From assembly GCF_016587415.1 (NCBI RefSeq), contig NZ_BNJI01000001.1, positions 4,007,501 to 4,071,500 of the forward strand: a stretch of 64,000 nt of DNA, written 5' to 3'. A program made the position numbers and the translations under genes. Below, in pieces: positions 1 through 9,246 of the stretch. Under the pieces are notes generated by a model. The model made no database searches. It was not told where the DNA came from and worked only from the letters and a program-made list of their open reading frames with translations. Numbering within the stretch: position 1 is the first letter of the stretch; every line of letters begins with the position of its first letter. Source of the DNA: Ktedonobacter sp. SOSP1-85. GTDB taxonomy: Bacteria; Chloroflexota; Ktedonobacteria; Ktedonobacterales; Ktedonobacteraceae.

Positions 1-47
1 CGCATGGGTGGCGGGCTCGCCGAGTACTACCCAAAAAGCGTGCTTTG

Positions 48-1622
48 TCACTCCTCCTCTATGAAAGAGGTAAATTGCTCGCTCGCCCCGGGCCGTGGAC
101 GCGGTGGCATCACATTCCCTGCCTGTCCCGGCTGGACCGGTGGCGGGGGGCCTGGCTGTGTATAACGCCCAGGATTGGTATAGTGGGCGTAAGGATCGAT
201 GGGCGTGAACGATTGCGGACCAGGCCCCCAGTGGGCCTCGTCAAGAATACGTTGTGCCTGGGCGATGGCCAGCTTTCGTTCCTGCTGGATGCGTACCTGT
301 CTACGGTAGATGAAGTAGCCTGCGAAGGCGAAGCCAGGCGAAGCCAGGAGGAATATGCCCAGGGCCAGGAGCAGTGTGCTATAGGGCACCGGGTTGTTAC
401 TGTTGGGGGTAACAACTTGCTTAGTCGGTTGTGGATCTTGTTTCTCCTGGTCTGGAGTGAGGATGGACGATTGATGCTGAGAGAGACGCCAGGCATTTTC
501 GAGATGGGCCTCATCCATGCCCAGGCTTGCCTTCAAGTCCTCATCAAAGTTCGGATAGCTACTATTGCCCATATCTTTGATAAGCGTATGCATTTTTGCC
601 TGCCCAAAGGTGTTGTACATATAGGTGACCAGGTCCCAGCTCTGAGCATAGGCCAGGTAGGCCTGATTGCTATCGGAGGGAAAGTTGTCCTCGATCTCGC
701 TCAGGCGTAGAATCTGGTGGTTTTTAAGACCCTGGCGTAGCTGATAGGACAACTCGCCCTCGTGATACTCCTGGTTATAGACCGCGAGCCCCTCGTCGAG
801 CCAGCGGGGAATATCGATGCCGCCATCTGTCAGCTCATGTAATACCAGGTGCGACATCTCATGTGGCATATCGCGGATAAGCGTGTTATCCTGAGCGTCT
901 TCGACGACGAACATCCCCTGGCGAATATCGGGGAAGGCGATGCCACCCACCCATTCATACGTATCAGGTGGAAGCGCGCTCTTAAATGCATTTGTATCTT
1001 TGTATATCCAGAGCGTGATTGGTTTGGTCGGTGCGCCCCCTAGATTGCTAGTCAGACGTTTGACGGCTTTATCCACGCCGGCGCGCAACGACTGAACCTC
1101 GGCGTCATCGCTATTATAATACTTGATCTGGAACTGCTGGACATCGGTCTCCTGCCAGGCGAAACGCTGGTCGTTGACGTCAAATTTCTGTGTAGTACCG
1201 GTATGGTCGGCGCCCGCGTTGTCCTCTATCTCCCAGTGATAGGAGATGGGTGTGCCCGGAGAGAAGAAGTCATCCGCTTTTTGCATATCTTCATGCCAGG
1301 AGAGATGGACGCTCGTGCCAGGCTTTGCGGCTGTCACTACGTGAACCTCGTCTCCATTAAGAGAAGGGGACTGGATGTAGAGAATAGCCTGCGTAATCTT
1401 GCCACCCGCGTCATTTGCTGTGAGCGAGAAATCGATGCTATCAGGGAAATGGACCTGCTGTGTCTGAGAGGTGATGGTGATGGCATCTCGTGCCACCCCG
1501 CTCCTGGCCAGCATAAGCGAAGTCATACTTAATAATAAAGTAAAGCTCAGGGCGAGAGAGAGAAAGAATTTAGCGAAAGCATAGCGGTTCTTATATATAT
1601 GCATACGAGGCGTAGGATGCAT
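48..1622 (-). CDS. MA-like zinc metallopeptidase, membrane-anchored
   Basis: Probable gluzincin of the peptidase MA-like group, acting outside the membrane. The zinc motif HEMSH is at about residues 254-258, and the third ligand is probably E277 in the following WLDEGLAVY segment, the usual gluzincin arrangement. An N-terminal hydrophobic stretch (about 20-40) looks like a signal peptide or anchor. A second hydrophobic segment near residues 415-437 is followed by a Pro-rich cytoplasmic tail, so the protease domain should be extracytoplasmic. I chose the ATG at 1622 because GAGAGGAG lies upstream; an in-frame TTG at 1643 is possible. The gene is divergent from the penicillin-binding protein. 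The substrate is unknown; a role in envelope protein turnover is only a guess. Confidence 0.8.
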   Translation of the reverse strand: MHPTPRMHIYKNRYAFAKFFLSLALSFTLLLSMTSLMLARSGVARDAITITSQTQQVHFPDSIDFSLTANDAGGKITQAILYIQSPSLNGDEVHVVTAAKPGTSVHLSWHEDMQKADDFFSPGTPISYHWEIEDNAGADHTGTTQKFDVNDQRFAWQETDVQQFQIKYYNSDDAEVQSLRAGVDKAVKRLTSNLGGAPTKPITLWIYKDTNAFKSALPPDTYEWVGGIAFPDIRQGMFVVEDAQDNTLIRDMPHEMSHLVLHELTDGGIDIPRWLDEGLAVYNQEYHEGELSYQLRQGLKNHQILRLSEIEDNFPSDSNQAYLAYAQSWDLVTYMYNTFGQAKMHTLIKDMGNSSYPNFDEDLKASLGMDEAHLENAWRLSQHQSSILTPDQEKQDPQPTKQVVTPNSNNPVPYSTLLLALGIFLLASPGFAFAGYFIYRRQVRIQQERKLAIAQAQRILDEAHWGPGPQSFTPIDPYAHYTNPGRYTQPGPPPPVQPGQAGNVMPPRPRPGASEQFTSFIEEE

Positions 1623-1780
1623 AAACCTGCTGGCTCCTCTCAAGATCTATAGACTCAACAATGGAAATATATCATTCCGCATTGTACCCGATTCTCCCCG
1701 CTGCTGTATACTCTCTCCCCTTTTCTTGCTATTCCAAGATGTATCATTTGATGCCCCTCCCACCACCTACCACAAAAAAT

Positions 1781-1808
1781 GTGTAGGGTCCATGCTGGCA
1801 TGGACTCC
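1781..1808. repeat. Partial copy of dispersed repeat family 1
   Basis: This stretch carries the arm GTGTAGGGTCCATGCTGGC followed by ATGGACTCC. It closely resembles the left arm of the copies at 24901-24988 and 39044-39145 (core TTGTAGGGTCC). Only one arm is recognisable here, so the copy is truncated or decayed. Confidence 0.6.
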
Positions 1809-1851
1809 ATACGCATGCAGTGAAGAGTGATTGCACGATCCCCACGCCCAT

Positions 1852-2002
1852 GCAGGTGCAAAAGGCAGTGCTTCTAAAGGGCGCACCTACCTTTTGCACC
1901 TGCCGGGTGTGGGGCGTACCAGCGAAATGCAGCCGCCCAGCATGGGGACGGAGGTAGGTGCGCCCTTTAGAAGCACCTACCTCCGTCCCCATGCTGGGCG
2001 GC
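1852..2002. repeat. Nested, mutually exclusive perfect hairpins
   Basis: Three perfect inverted-repeat pairs share sequence: 1852-1865 with 1890-1903 (14 bp), 1868-1891 with 1953-1976 (24 bp), and 1932-1961 with 1973-2002 (30 bp, 11-nt loop). The second and third stems use overlapping bases (1953-1961 and 1973-1976), so they cannot form together. The segment lies between divergent genes, so it is not a normal terminator. It could be a miniature mobile element or stacked insertions of palindromic repeats. Confidence 0.85.
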
Positions 2003-2381
2003 GTGCTTGCTGGATGATGGCAGGCACCTCCAGTATGGGCGGCGGGCATCTTTCGCGACAATGCCAGCTACAAGTGGTTTAGCTGGTGGAGACGGGCTAG
2101 GAATATAGCCATTTAGTACCGTTCTACCACTTTGGTGTATAGAAGACAATACGGGTATTTGGTTTGCTGATACCTACATGATTAGTACCATCCTCCTACG
2201 ACACACCTTGATACACACGTTTCGATATATCATATTAAGCATGATCAATATTTGAAATGCTGCTTTTGCATGTACCCGAGTGGGCTAGAGTGTTAACTTG
2301 CTTGTTATTGATCCGTTTTAGTATTTAATTGGCGGATATGTGGATGTTTATGTTACTCTATGCGGGACATTGCAGTGCCTC

Positions 2382-2440
2382 TCCGAAAACCTGAGCGCGT
2401 GAGCGCTAGCCGCGAGAGCGGCGTTGGTTTTCGTATAAGG
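2382..2440 (+). repeat. Short copy of dispersed repeat family 2
   Basis: The segment starts TCCGAAAACCTGAGCGCG and ends GCGTTGGTTTTCGTATAAGG. It matches the two ends of the longer copies at 13971-14055 and 27168-27244 (the latter inverted). Its internal arms are also partly self-complementary. It lies about 240 bp upstream of the penicillin-binding protein gene. Confidence 0.65.
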
Positions 2441-2680
2441 AGGTATTGGTTGGAAGTGGAAATCGTGGGTTCTCCTGCAATCTCTTTGTTGATGACGTTT
2501 TTTCTTGTGATCGCTATGAAAATGCACGAAGCAGACAGACAGTCGCAGCACATACATACCCTATAAAGGTGGAGAAATGTGTAGCCTTTACCAACACTAT
2601 CTAACAAAAACGCCAAAAGATCTAGCTTATGCCGTGTGCACCATCCGCAACAAAGCGCTGCTGACTGAGAAAGGGGACCT

Positions 2681-5600
2681 ATGAGTAATAACTGGAATCA
2701 GCCAGGTATGCCGACTGATGCGTCGCGCGATGGCTTGCCCAAGAAAACGGGGGGCCTGTTAAGTGGCTATCGTCAACAGCAGCCTCCTGCCGAGCAACAG
2801 TCGCCCGCGTTGCCTGCGGGCGCTCCCATGGGCAGACAAATGCCACCTCAGCCCGCTCAACCAACACAATTCTCGCCTACAAATGGGCGCAATCCCTCCT
2901 CCCAGTTCCTTCCCGGGAGGACGCAGCAGGCACCGCAACCGCAGATGCCCCAGCAGCAGCGTCAGATGATGCCTGCTCAGCCTCAGCAGCAGCGCCCAAT
3001 GCCGGCCCAGCCTCAGCAACAAGGCTGGATGTCCAATGCCATGAACTTTATGCGCCAGGTCTCCGGCAAGGTGACAGCTATAGGACGCAACAGCTACGGA
3101 CAGCCCGCGCCCTATATGGAGCGCTACCATGGGTCTCGTCCCCAGGCGATGCCAGTTCCTGTGGAGCAACCACGCCTGGAGGAGGTCACGCCCTGGAAGC
3201 GCTCGCTGAGCACACGCGTGGCCTACAAGATGCGCCGCCGTCGTGACCGCTGGCAGAGCCAACAATTTGGCATTGGTAAGATCCTCGGTATCGCGGCCAT
3301 CATCTTCGCGGTCATCGCCGTGATTGCCTCTGCGACTGGTGGTGCCTTTGCCTATAACTACTACCAGCAGGAGTCCACCCAGGTCGCCAGCATCGCCAAC
3401 AAATCCAGTGCGCAGACGACGCGTATTTATGACCGCAACAATCAACTAATCAATGAGCGCTATGATCAGGGCGAAGGAAGTGCTGGCCGATCCACGCCTA
3501 TCTCATATAAAGATATTCCCGATGTCTTAAAGGATGCACAGACGTCTATTGAGGATCGCACCTTCTGGGACAATGCCGGTATCGACCCACAGGGTATCCT
3601 GCGTGCCGCCTCTTCCGGCAATGGTGGTGGTAGTACTATTACCCAACAGGTGATTAAAAATCTCTCCCATAACGATCAGGCCAACCTTAACCGTAAGCTT
3701 GCAGAAGCCACTCTAGCCCTGGGCATGACGCAGCAGTATCCCAAGTGGAAGATCTTGGAGATGTACTTCAATAGCGTTCCCTATGGTATCCAGGACCTCG
3801 GCGTCGAATCTGCGGCTCGCGACCTGTTTGGTTTACAGCCTGATTGTGACAAGAACTTTGTTTGTAAGCCTGCGATCACAAAGCTGGATATTGATCCCAA
3901 GACAGGCAAGCACAATCCGATTGTGGCCCTGGCTCGTGCCTCGCTGTTGGCAGGGATCCCCAATAACCCAAACTATTACGATCCAAGCATCAGCGATACC
4001 ACGCGCCAGGCTGCGCTTGATCGCCAGAAGCTTGTGTTGCAAAATATGCAGACTGATGGCAAACTTCTCGATGGCAAACCCATCGATGCCGATATGATCC
4101 AGCAGGCCGAGAAACTGACAGCTTCCTGGCAGTTTAAGTCCTATAGCGCCGTCCACAAGGCGCCTCACTTCACCGATTGGATTACACTTCAAGTAGAGCA
4201 ATTGCTGAACAATGGTGATCCTACAGGACAGGCAGGCATCCAGGCCTTTCTCTCTGGTGGTTTTAATATTAAGACTACAATTGATATGACCCTACAGAAA
4301 TATGTAGAGGACGCCTCAAGGTACTTCATTACACAACCAACATTGCAGAAATTTGGCCTGGGCGCGGGAACCTATCTGCGTTTGAACAAAGATTTGAATG
4401 TTAATGATGCCGCTGTAGTAATCGTTAGCGCAAAGACAGGCGAAGTCCTGGCTATGAATGGGAGTGTCGATTATTATAATCACAGCGGAGACAAGCGTGT
4501 TGGTGGCAACAGCAACATTGCGCTCTCTAAGTATCGTCAGCCGGGTTCGACTTTTAAGCCTTTCGTCTATACAACCGCTTTCCAGATGGGTTGGAATCCT
4601 GGCATTGTCTTGCCTGATGTCGCAACCTACTTTCCTAATTTGAATCCCGCCGGGCAACTTAATGATAGTACTTACCATCCAAATGACTACGGTGGAAAGC
4701 CAAATAAGCTGCCAACGACAACCATTCGTACCGCGCTTGCAGACTCCTTTAATATTCCCGCTGTTAAGGCTTTGACCTTTACCGGGTTAGATAATGTTAT
4801 CAATAACGCCCATCTCATGGGAATCACCACCCTCGACGCTGATTTAAAGGCAATCGAGAAACAGAAAAGTTGTCACGATTGGAATTCATGCACGGGTGTT
4901 AGTGTCGTATTGGGTACTGCGCCAGTTTCTCCTTTAGAGATGGCCAGTGCTTACCAGACCTTTGCCAATGGTGGTGTGCATGTGCCTTACCAGAATATCC
5001 TCGATATCTGGGATAGCTATGGTAACCACCTCTTCCACCTTGATCCCACACAGGTGAAGGGAACACGAGTCTTCTCTCCGCAGGTGAATTACCTGACCAC
5101 CTCGGTTCTAACTGATGAGCCTTCACGCTATGGAGAGTTCTTAAACGATCATGATCTCTCGTTCTATGATTGGGAACCGGGTGGATATTGTGCAGACCGA
5201 CGCCCGTATCCTAGCTGTACTACTCATCAAGTGGCCGCTAAAACAGGCACAACCGACAATTTTGTCGATAACTGGGCTGTTGGTTATACGCCTAATGTCG
5301 TAGGCGCGGTCTGGGCTGGTAATGCTAATAGCGAGCCTATGAGAGATGGCGTGGTTGGTATTACAGGTGCCGCCCCCATCTGGCACGCGGTGATGGAATT
5401 TGCCTCCGGTCGCCCCTGTGCCGATATCAATGCGGATATGAATGTGAAGATCTCCTGCCCTGTCGCACGTTTCAATCCAGCTTCTGATGGTTTGAACGGG
5501 CCTACCACGTTCTCGAAGCCTGATGGAGTCTCGCTTAATTGCAATTTGTCAGCAGTTGATGGCTTGCTGGGTTCGGGTGGTAAATGTGACTGGGTCATCG

Positions 5601-5698
5601 ATGGACAGGCGCCTACCCTTGCTGGGAAGACGACTGTGACCAATGGAGGCAATGGTGGTAATGGTGGTGGAACTGGCGGCAAGAAACGTCGTGGCTAA
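2681..5698 (+). CDS. Class A penicillin-binding protein (bifunctional)
   Basis: Bifunctional peptidoglycan glycosyltransferase/transpeptidase that polymerises lipid II and cross-links peptides outside the membrane. Residues 1-195 are cytoplasmic, rich in Pro and Gln, and contain GGLLSGY near 24-30, a motif shared with the kinases in this window. A transmembrane helix follows at about 200-227 after an Arg-rich stop. The glycosyltransferase domain shows the catalytic glutamate in IEDRTF (E291) and GGSTITQQ (316-323). The transpeptidase domain has STFK (S623 nucleophile, K626), SFN (689-691) and KTG (854-856). The C-terminus is a Gly-rich tail ending in basic residues. At 1005 residues it is longer than typical PBP1A because of the N-terminal extension. 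The start has AAAGGGG just upstream. A hairpin terminator follows at 5786-5820. Confidence 0.95.
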   Translation: MSNNWNQPGMPTDASRDGLPKKTGGLLSGYRQQQPPAEQQSPALPAGAPMGRQMPPQPAQPTQFSPTNGRNPSSQFLPGRTQQAPQPQMPQQQRQMMPAQPQQQRPMPAQPQQQGWMSNAMNFMRQVSGKVTAIGRNSYGQPAPYMERYHGSRPQAMPVPVEQPRLEEVTPWKRSLSTRVAYKMRRRRDRWQSQQFGIGKILGIAAIIFAVIAVIASATGGAFAYNYYQQESTQVASIANKSSAQTTRIYDRNNQLINERYDQGEGSAGRSTPISYKDIPDVLKDAQTSIEDRTFWDNAGIDPQGILRAASSGNGGGSTITQQVIKNLSHNDQANLNRKLAEATLALGMTQQYPKWKILEMYFNSVPYGIQDLGVESAARDLFGLQPDCDKNFVCKPAITKLDIDPKTGKHNPIVALARASLLAGIPNNPNYYDPSISDTTRQAALDRQKLVLQNMQTDGKLLDGKPIDADMIQQAEKLTASWQFKSYSAVHKAPHFTDWITLQVEQLLNNGDPTGQAGIQAFLSGGFNIKTTIDMTLQKYVEDASRYFITQPTLQKFGLGAGTYLRLNKDLNVNDAAVVIVSAKTGEVLAMNGSVDYYNHSGDKRVGGNSNIALSKYRQPGSTFKPFVYTTAFQMGWNPGIVLPDVATYFPNLNPAGQLNDSTYHPNDYGGKPNKLPTTTIRTALADSFNIPAVKALTFTGLDNVINNAHLMGITTLDADLKAIEKQKSCHDWNSCTGVSVVLGTAPVSPLEMASAYQTFANGGVHVPYQNILDIWDSYGNHLFHLDPTQVKGTRVFSPQVNYLTTSVLTDEPSRYGEFLNDHDLSFYDWEPGGYCADRRPYPSCTTHQVAAKTGTTDNFVDNWAVGYTPNVVGAVWAGNANSEPMRDGVVGITGAAPIWHAVMEFASGRPCADINADMNVKISCPVARFNPASDGLNGPTTFSKPDGVSLNCNLSAVDGLLGSGGKCDWVIDGQAPTLAGKTTVTNGGNGGNGGGTGGKKRRG

Positions 5699-5785
5699 AC
5701 GCGGGGCCAACATCACCTACGGAGGCTCCTCCCTCCTTGCCGGATGTGATACCCACTCCGACCCCGAAGCCATAAGTAAGATCCA

Positions 5786-5820
5786 AAAGCAGGCTGGTTT
5801 TATCCAGCCTGCTTTCTTTC
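5786..5820 (+). terminator. Rho-independent terminator after the PBP gene
   Basis: A perfect 12-bp stem (5786-5797 with 5804-5815) and 6-nt loop are followed by a T-rich tail (TTTCTTTC). It lies about 90 bp after the stop codon. Confidence 0.85.
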
Positions 5821-5930
5821 TATGCTCTTCTTAGAGAACGTTATGCAGCAACCGTGGCACTATGATAGAGATTATCTGAGGGGCTTAGAACAACAATCTC
5901 TTGATTCTCACACGTTACATGCAAACAGCA

Positions 5931-5978
5931 GCACGCCCGGCAGGAGGGGCACTACCTTGCCCCTCCTGCCGGGCGTGC
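5931..5978. repeat. Perfect 21-bp GC-rich hairpin
   Basis: Positions 5931-5951 pair perfectly with 5958-5978 across a 6-nt loop. It sits in the 540-bp gap between the PBP gene and the next gene, beyond the PBP terminator, and has no T-run. The rest of 5821-6237 shows no gene. A C/T-rich tract precedes the next start. Confidence 0.8.
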
Positions 5979-6237
5979 GTGCCGCCATTTGCGTACACGG
6001 TCATCTTGTCCCCTCTGCACGGGTAGGCATACATATCTTCCGCCCGCCACGTCGTCTCCGTTGCTCTTCCTCTTCACCTCTCTACTCACTCAATTTCTTC
6101 AATATTTCCTCTTTTTCTTGACAAACCCCCGCCTCTTGGGCATACTATAAATGTATATCGCATAATATGTCTCATTCTGCACCTTCCATATGTATACCTC
6201 TCGAAAACGTCTCTCTACTTTTCCTATGGAGGCTTAC

Positions 6238-7491
6238 ATGACAAAATTCGATCAGCAAGCCTACGCTAACCTCTTTGCTCGCCCCTTTATGCCCTTCACC
6301 AGCCTGAATGACCTCATTCCAACCTCGCCCATCACAAACATCTGGCCCATTCAGAACCTGCTTCCCACTGGCCTGACGCTCCTCAGCGGCGAATCACGCT
6401 CCGGCAAAACCTCTCTCGCCCTCCAACTCATGCTCAATGTCGCACAGGGCATGTGTTCCTTTGCCAGCACCGATTCCAACGACTCCCAACCCTTCACATC
6501 CGCTCGTGGTCGCGCCTTCTACCTGGGCCTCGATCACTCCCTGCTCCGCCTTCACGAACTCCGTTCGCGCCTGCTAGCGGCCCAGCCCGGCACTCCCCCA
6601 CCCAACAATCTCTTCTTTTCTAACACCTGGACCCCTCTCACGCCCACCGAGGGCCTGCATGAGCTTCAAAGCTGGCTTACCAACTCTCCCGATACGCGCC
6701 TCCTCGTGATTGATAATCTGGCCTCGCTGCGTCCCCTCTTCAAGGGCAATGATCGCGAATTGCTCGCCCTCCTGCGCCGCCTCGCCGAGCAATATAATAT
6801 CAGCATTCTTGTTCTCCACACCTGCAAGCGCTCCTCATCCCTGACTGCCTCTGTCGATCATCACCTCCATCTCAAACGCCTCCCCGTCTCCAACTACTAT
6901 CATCTCGATGTCCTTGGATCTTCGCTCGCTCCCTTCTCACTCACCCTGCATTGCCCAACCTCTCACATTCATTTTCGTCACGCCTCCCTCGCAGAGAGCC
7001 TTGCCCTGAGCACACTTAGCGCCCATAAAGCGCTCACTCCCGAACGCCTCGCGATCCTCCATCTTATCCATACCTGTGAACACCCCCTCTCACCCGCCCA
7101 GATCACAGCCGCGCTTGGCCTCGACTATACCTGCGTGCGCCAGCTCCTCAGCAAAATGGTCAAAGCCAACCTGCTCACCACCATCTCCCACGGCTACTAC
7201 ACCCTCCATTCCTTCATCAAGCCTCTCGTTCCCGAACTCCTGGCCCAGCATCCCTGCCAACCCAAATTCGAGATCGCTCACATTCTCCTCTCCCCCGACT
7301 CTGAAGATACCCTTACCCCCGAATCCTCCAATGCTGCTGAATTCTCTCCCAACGACTCTGCCAATTCCGCTCAAACCCCTACCACCCTCGAATCCCAAAC
7401 CAGGATCACTCACAATCTCACCCCTCATTCTTATACACTGCTAACTCCCAAAAGCGGAAATCCCCATTCCAACCAACCCAATGCCATGTAA
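6238..7491 (+). CDS. RecA-like (AAA_25/RepA-type) ATPase with winged-helix tail
   Basis: P-loop ATPase of 417 residues resembling the RepA/DnaB-like AAA_25 group. Walker A is GESRSGKT (51-58) and Walker B is LLVIDN (155-160). Residues about 265-330 look like a winged-helix DNA-binding module (a helical segment rich in Leu and Ala ending in an SHGYYTL wing). The last 80 residues are Ser/Thr/Pro-rich and probably disordered. The ATG at 6238 is chosen for the TGGAGG 6 nt upstream; upstream in-frame codons lack a ribosome site. Codon use is strikingly C-ending (CTC, CCC, ACC), unlike the flanking genes, which suggests transfer. No partner replication gene is adjacent. Such proteins occur in plasmid replication and mobile elements; the function here is unassigned. 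Confidence 0.7.
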   Translation: MTKFDQQAYANLFARPFMPFTSLNDLIPTSPITNIWPIQNLLPTGLTLLSGESRSGKTSLALQLMLNVAQGMCSFASTDSNDSQPFTSARGRAFYLGLDHSLLRLHELRSRLLAAQPGTPPPNNLFFSNTWTPLTPTEGLHELQSWLTNSPDTRLLVIDNLASLRPLFKGNDRELLALLRRLAEQYNISILVLHTCKRSSSLTASVDHHLHLKRLPVSNYYHLDVLGSSLAPFSLTLHCPTSHIHFRHASLAESLALSTLSAHKALTPERLAILHLIHTCEHPLSPAQITAALGLDYTCVRQLLSKMVKANLLTTISHGYYTLHSFIKPLVPELLAQHPCQPKFEIAHILLSPDSEDTLTPESSNAAEFSPNDSANSAQTPTTLESQTRITHNLTPHSYTLLTPKSGNPHSNQPNAM

Positions 7492-7919
7492 TCTCAAAAT
7501 GGAACTTCCGATCCCAATCTGGAACCCATAGACGCCCCGTTTACGCTTCCGCTGACACATTTTAGTAGGTTGTCCGAACAGGCATCTGCGAAAGGCACGA
7601 AATGTCGGTAGGGACCAGCCTGTCCCCGAATGGGGGCTTTAGCGCGTCCGAACGCCATTTATGGCAGTTCGGCGCAAGCCAAAAATGTCCCAAATGAACA
7701 CGTCGCATAATCTATCACGACAATGCTCTTTTAAAAAAAGATAACTTGCTCCGTAGCACCTGGCGGCATAATATGTAAGCGCGTGCTTCAGCAGCGCGGC
7801 GCCCCCGCAACAGGCGTACCTCATATGTAGACGCGTGTTTCAGCAGCATCGTGCAGCTAGCACACAGGCGCCCCAGCGTGGCCCCTGAGCATGTTTCATG
7901 ACCAAAAGCATCGCACCTC
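7492..7919. other. Intergenic region with imperfect direct repeats
   Basis: There is no gene between the ATPase and hrcA. A 25-bp imperfect direct repeat (22 of 25 identical) occurs at 7771-7795 and 7823-7847, both reading ATATGTA...CAGCAGC. Around 7627-7675 are a CCCCGAATGGGGGC core, also found in repeat family 2, and an imperfect hairpin near 7649-7675. No function can be assigned. Confidence 0.6.
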
Positions 7920-7949
7920 TTGACAATGCCCCCGGTCGAGTGCTATTCT
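7920..7949 (+). promoter_or_regulatory. hrcA promoter overlapped by a degenerate CIRCE operator
   Basis: The -35 box TTGACA (7920-7925) and the -10 box TATTCT (7944-7949) are 18 nt apart. The half-site GAGTGCTA at 7938-7945 matches eight of nine bases of the right arm of CIRCE. Exactly 9 nt upstream sits TTGACAATG (7920-7928), which matches the left arm TTAGCACTC at five positions and doubles as the -35 box. HrcA repression through this site is inferred, not shown. Confidence 0.55.
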
Positions 7950-7955
7950 TTATTT

Positions 7956-7976
7956 GCAGTCTCAAGTCGAGACTGC
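7956..7976. promoter_or_regulatory. Inverted repeat at the hrcA transcription start
   Basis: GCAGTCTC (7956-7963) and GAGACTGC (7969-7976) form a perfect 8-bp inverted repeat with a 5-nt centre, just after the hrcA -10 box. Its position suits an operator or a 5' leader hairpin. It does not match the CIRCE consensus. Confidence 0.5.
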
Positions 7977-8068
7977 TAGCAATCAGAGTTGACAAGCATT
8001 GTATCATCGTACATGTCACGGGTGTGTGATATTGCAGATTGGTGCGTCAACAATCGAGGGCAGTCTTG

Positions 8069-9139
8069 ATGACACCATTGAGTCAACGTAAGCAACAGAT
8101 CCTGCGGGTTCTGGTTGAAGAATATATCCATACCGCGACCCCTGTTGCGTCTGAGACTCTTGTGCGCAAGTATGGTCTGAAATATAGCTCCGCCACCGTT
8201 CGCCATGAACTGGCTGGCCTGGAGGAGTCGAACCTCATCTTTCAGCCCCATACCTCTGCTGGACGTATGCCAACAGACCTGGGCTATCGCTATTTTGTTG
8301 AGCATCTCATGCGAGAGTCAGCACTGTCACTCGATGAGCAGCGTCTTATTCGTCACCAATTTTACCAGGTGCAGGACCAACTGGATCAGTGGGTTCGCCT
8401 CACGGCTTCGGTTATGGCTCGCCTGCTACACAGCGCTGCGATCATGACACCTCCTCGCTCCAACGAGGGCTGTCTGAAGCACTTTGAGATCCTGGCGGTG
8501 ACTGAACTGTCTGCCCATTTGGTGCTGGTGCTCACCGATGGCTCGGTGAAGCAGCAACGCCTGCTGCTGGATCGGCCTATTCGACAGGATGAGCTTAGTG
8601 CACTGTCGGCGCGTCTGAACTCGCTGTTCGCGGAGAGAACCGCCACTGAGATCGATGTGATCGCCTCACAGGTTGATTTATCTCCAGTTGAACAGCTTGT
8701 CGCACATACCATTAGTCGCATCTTGCAGCAGCATGGCGATCTCTTTGGCGATGTGTTCTACCGCGAGGGCGTGATCAATATTCTGGAGCAGCCAGAGTAT
8801 AGCCGTCTCGGTCCTGAAACCGCTCGCAACGAGCGTGTGCGTAATGTGCTTGAGGTGCTTGAACAGAATCGTCTCCTTCCCGCGCTTGCCTCGCACCTGC
8901 GAGATCAACCATCCGATGGTGTGCAGGTGATTATTGGGGGCGAGAATGAGTGGGAAGAGATGAAGGATGTGAGCCTGGTAATCGCGCGCTATGGTCAGGA
9001 GGGTGGTGTTGGTGGCCTGCTCGGCGTGATCGGTCCGACACGCATGCAGTATGATCGCGCCATAGCCGTTGTTCGCTATATGGCAAACGTCATGAACGAG
9101 CTCCTCTCCGAACTTTACGGCGGCAGCGGCGGCAGCTAA
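8069..9139 (+). CDS. hrcA: Heat-inducible transcription repressor HrcA
   Basis: HrcA represses class I heat-shock genes by binding CIRCE elements. The N-terminus has the winged helix-turn-helix typical of the family (RKQQILRVLVEEYI, then SSATVRHELAGLEE and the hallmark HTSAGRMPTDLGYRYFV). The C-terminus carries the GAF-like region ending in GVGGLLGVIGPTRMQY. The length of 356 residues is normal. The ATG at 8069 is preferred because GAGGG lies 8 nt upstream; a TTG at 8039 lacks a ribosome site. It precedes dnaK by about 200 bp. grpE, usually between hrcA and dnaK, is absent. A degenerate CIRCE overlaps its own promoter, consistent with autoregulation. Confidence 0.95.
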   Translation: MTPLSQRKQQILRVLVEEYIHTATPVASETLVRKYGLKYSSATVRHELAGLEESNLIFQPHTSAGRMPTDLGYRYFVEHLMRESALSLDEQRLIRHQFYQVQDQLDQWVRLTASVMARLLHSAAIMTPPRSNEGCLKHFEILAVTELSAHLVLVLTDGSVKQQRLLLDRPIRQDELSALSARLNSLFAERTATEIDVIASQVDLSPVEQLVAHTISRILQQHGDLFGDVFYREGVINILEQPEYSRLGPETARNERVRNVLEVLEQNRLLPALASHLRDQPSDGVQVIIGGENEWEEMKDVSLVIARYGQEGGVGGLLGVIGPTRMQYDRAIAVVRYMANVMNELLSELYGGSGGS

Positions 9140-9172
9140 TTAACCCATTGTGTAGGCTCTCATGAACGGGGT

Positions 9173-9246
9173 CAAGGGGCAGCGCCCCTTGCGGGGTGTG
9201 GGGTGCCCCCACCTTCCCCCATTTTTCCTGCCGCCGCAGGCGGCAG
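9173..9246. repeat. Small GC-rich hairpins between hrcA and dnaK
   Basis: Two perfect 8-bp stems with 3-nt loops lie at 9173-9180/9184-9191 and 9228-9235/9239-9246. The first follows hrcA and could attenuate read-through into dnaK. Neither has a T-run, and no clear dnaK promoter or CIRCE was seen here. Confidence 0.5.

Larger units (their letters stand above)
1644..2680. other. Divergent intergenic region rich in palindromes
   Basis: About 1 kb between the divergent peptidase and penicillin-binding protein genes, with no convincing gene. It holds a partial copy of repeat family 1 (1781-1808), a nested hairpin cluster (1852-2002) and a short copy of repeat family 2 (2382-2440). Small open frames here run through the repeats and show no protein-like composition. 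Promoters for both flanking genes must lie here, but I could not place them confidently. Confidence 0.7.

Noticed and set aside
45..710. Open frame of 221 codons on the plus strand
   Set aside because: It is antisense to the C-terminal half of the metallopeptidase gene, without family motifs or ribosome site.
2759..3445. Open frame of 228 codons antisense to the PBP N-terminus
   Set aside because: Leu/Arg-rich product produced by the reverse of Pro/Gln codons; no ribosome site.
7627..7675. Candidate full copy of repeat family 2
   Set aside because: Only the CCCCGAATGGGGGC core is shared; neither end of the family is present, so it is not listed as a copy.
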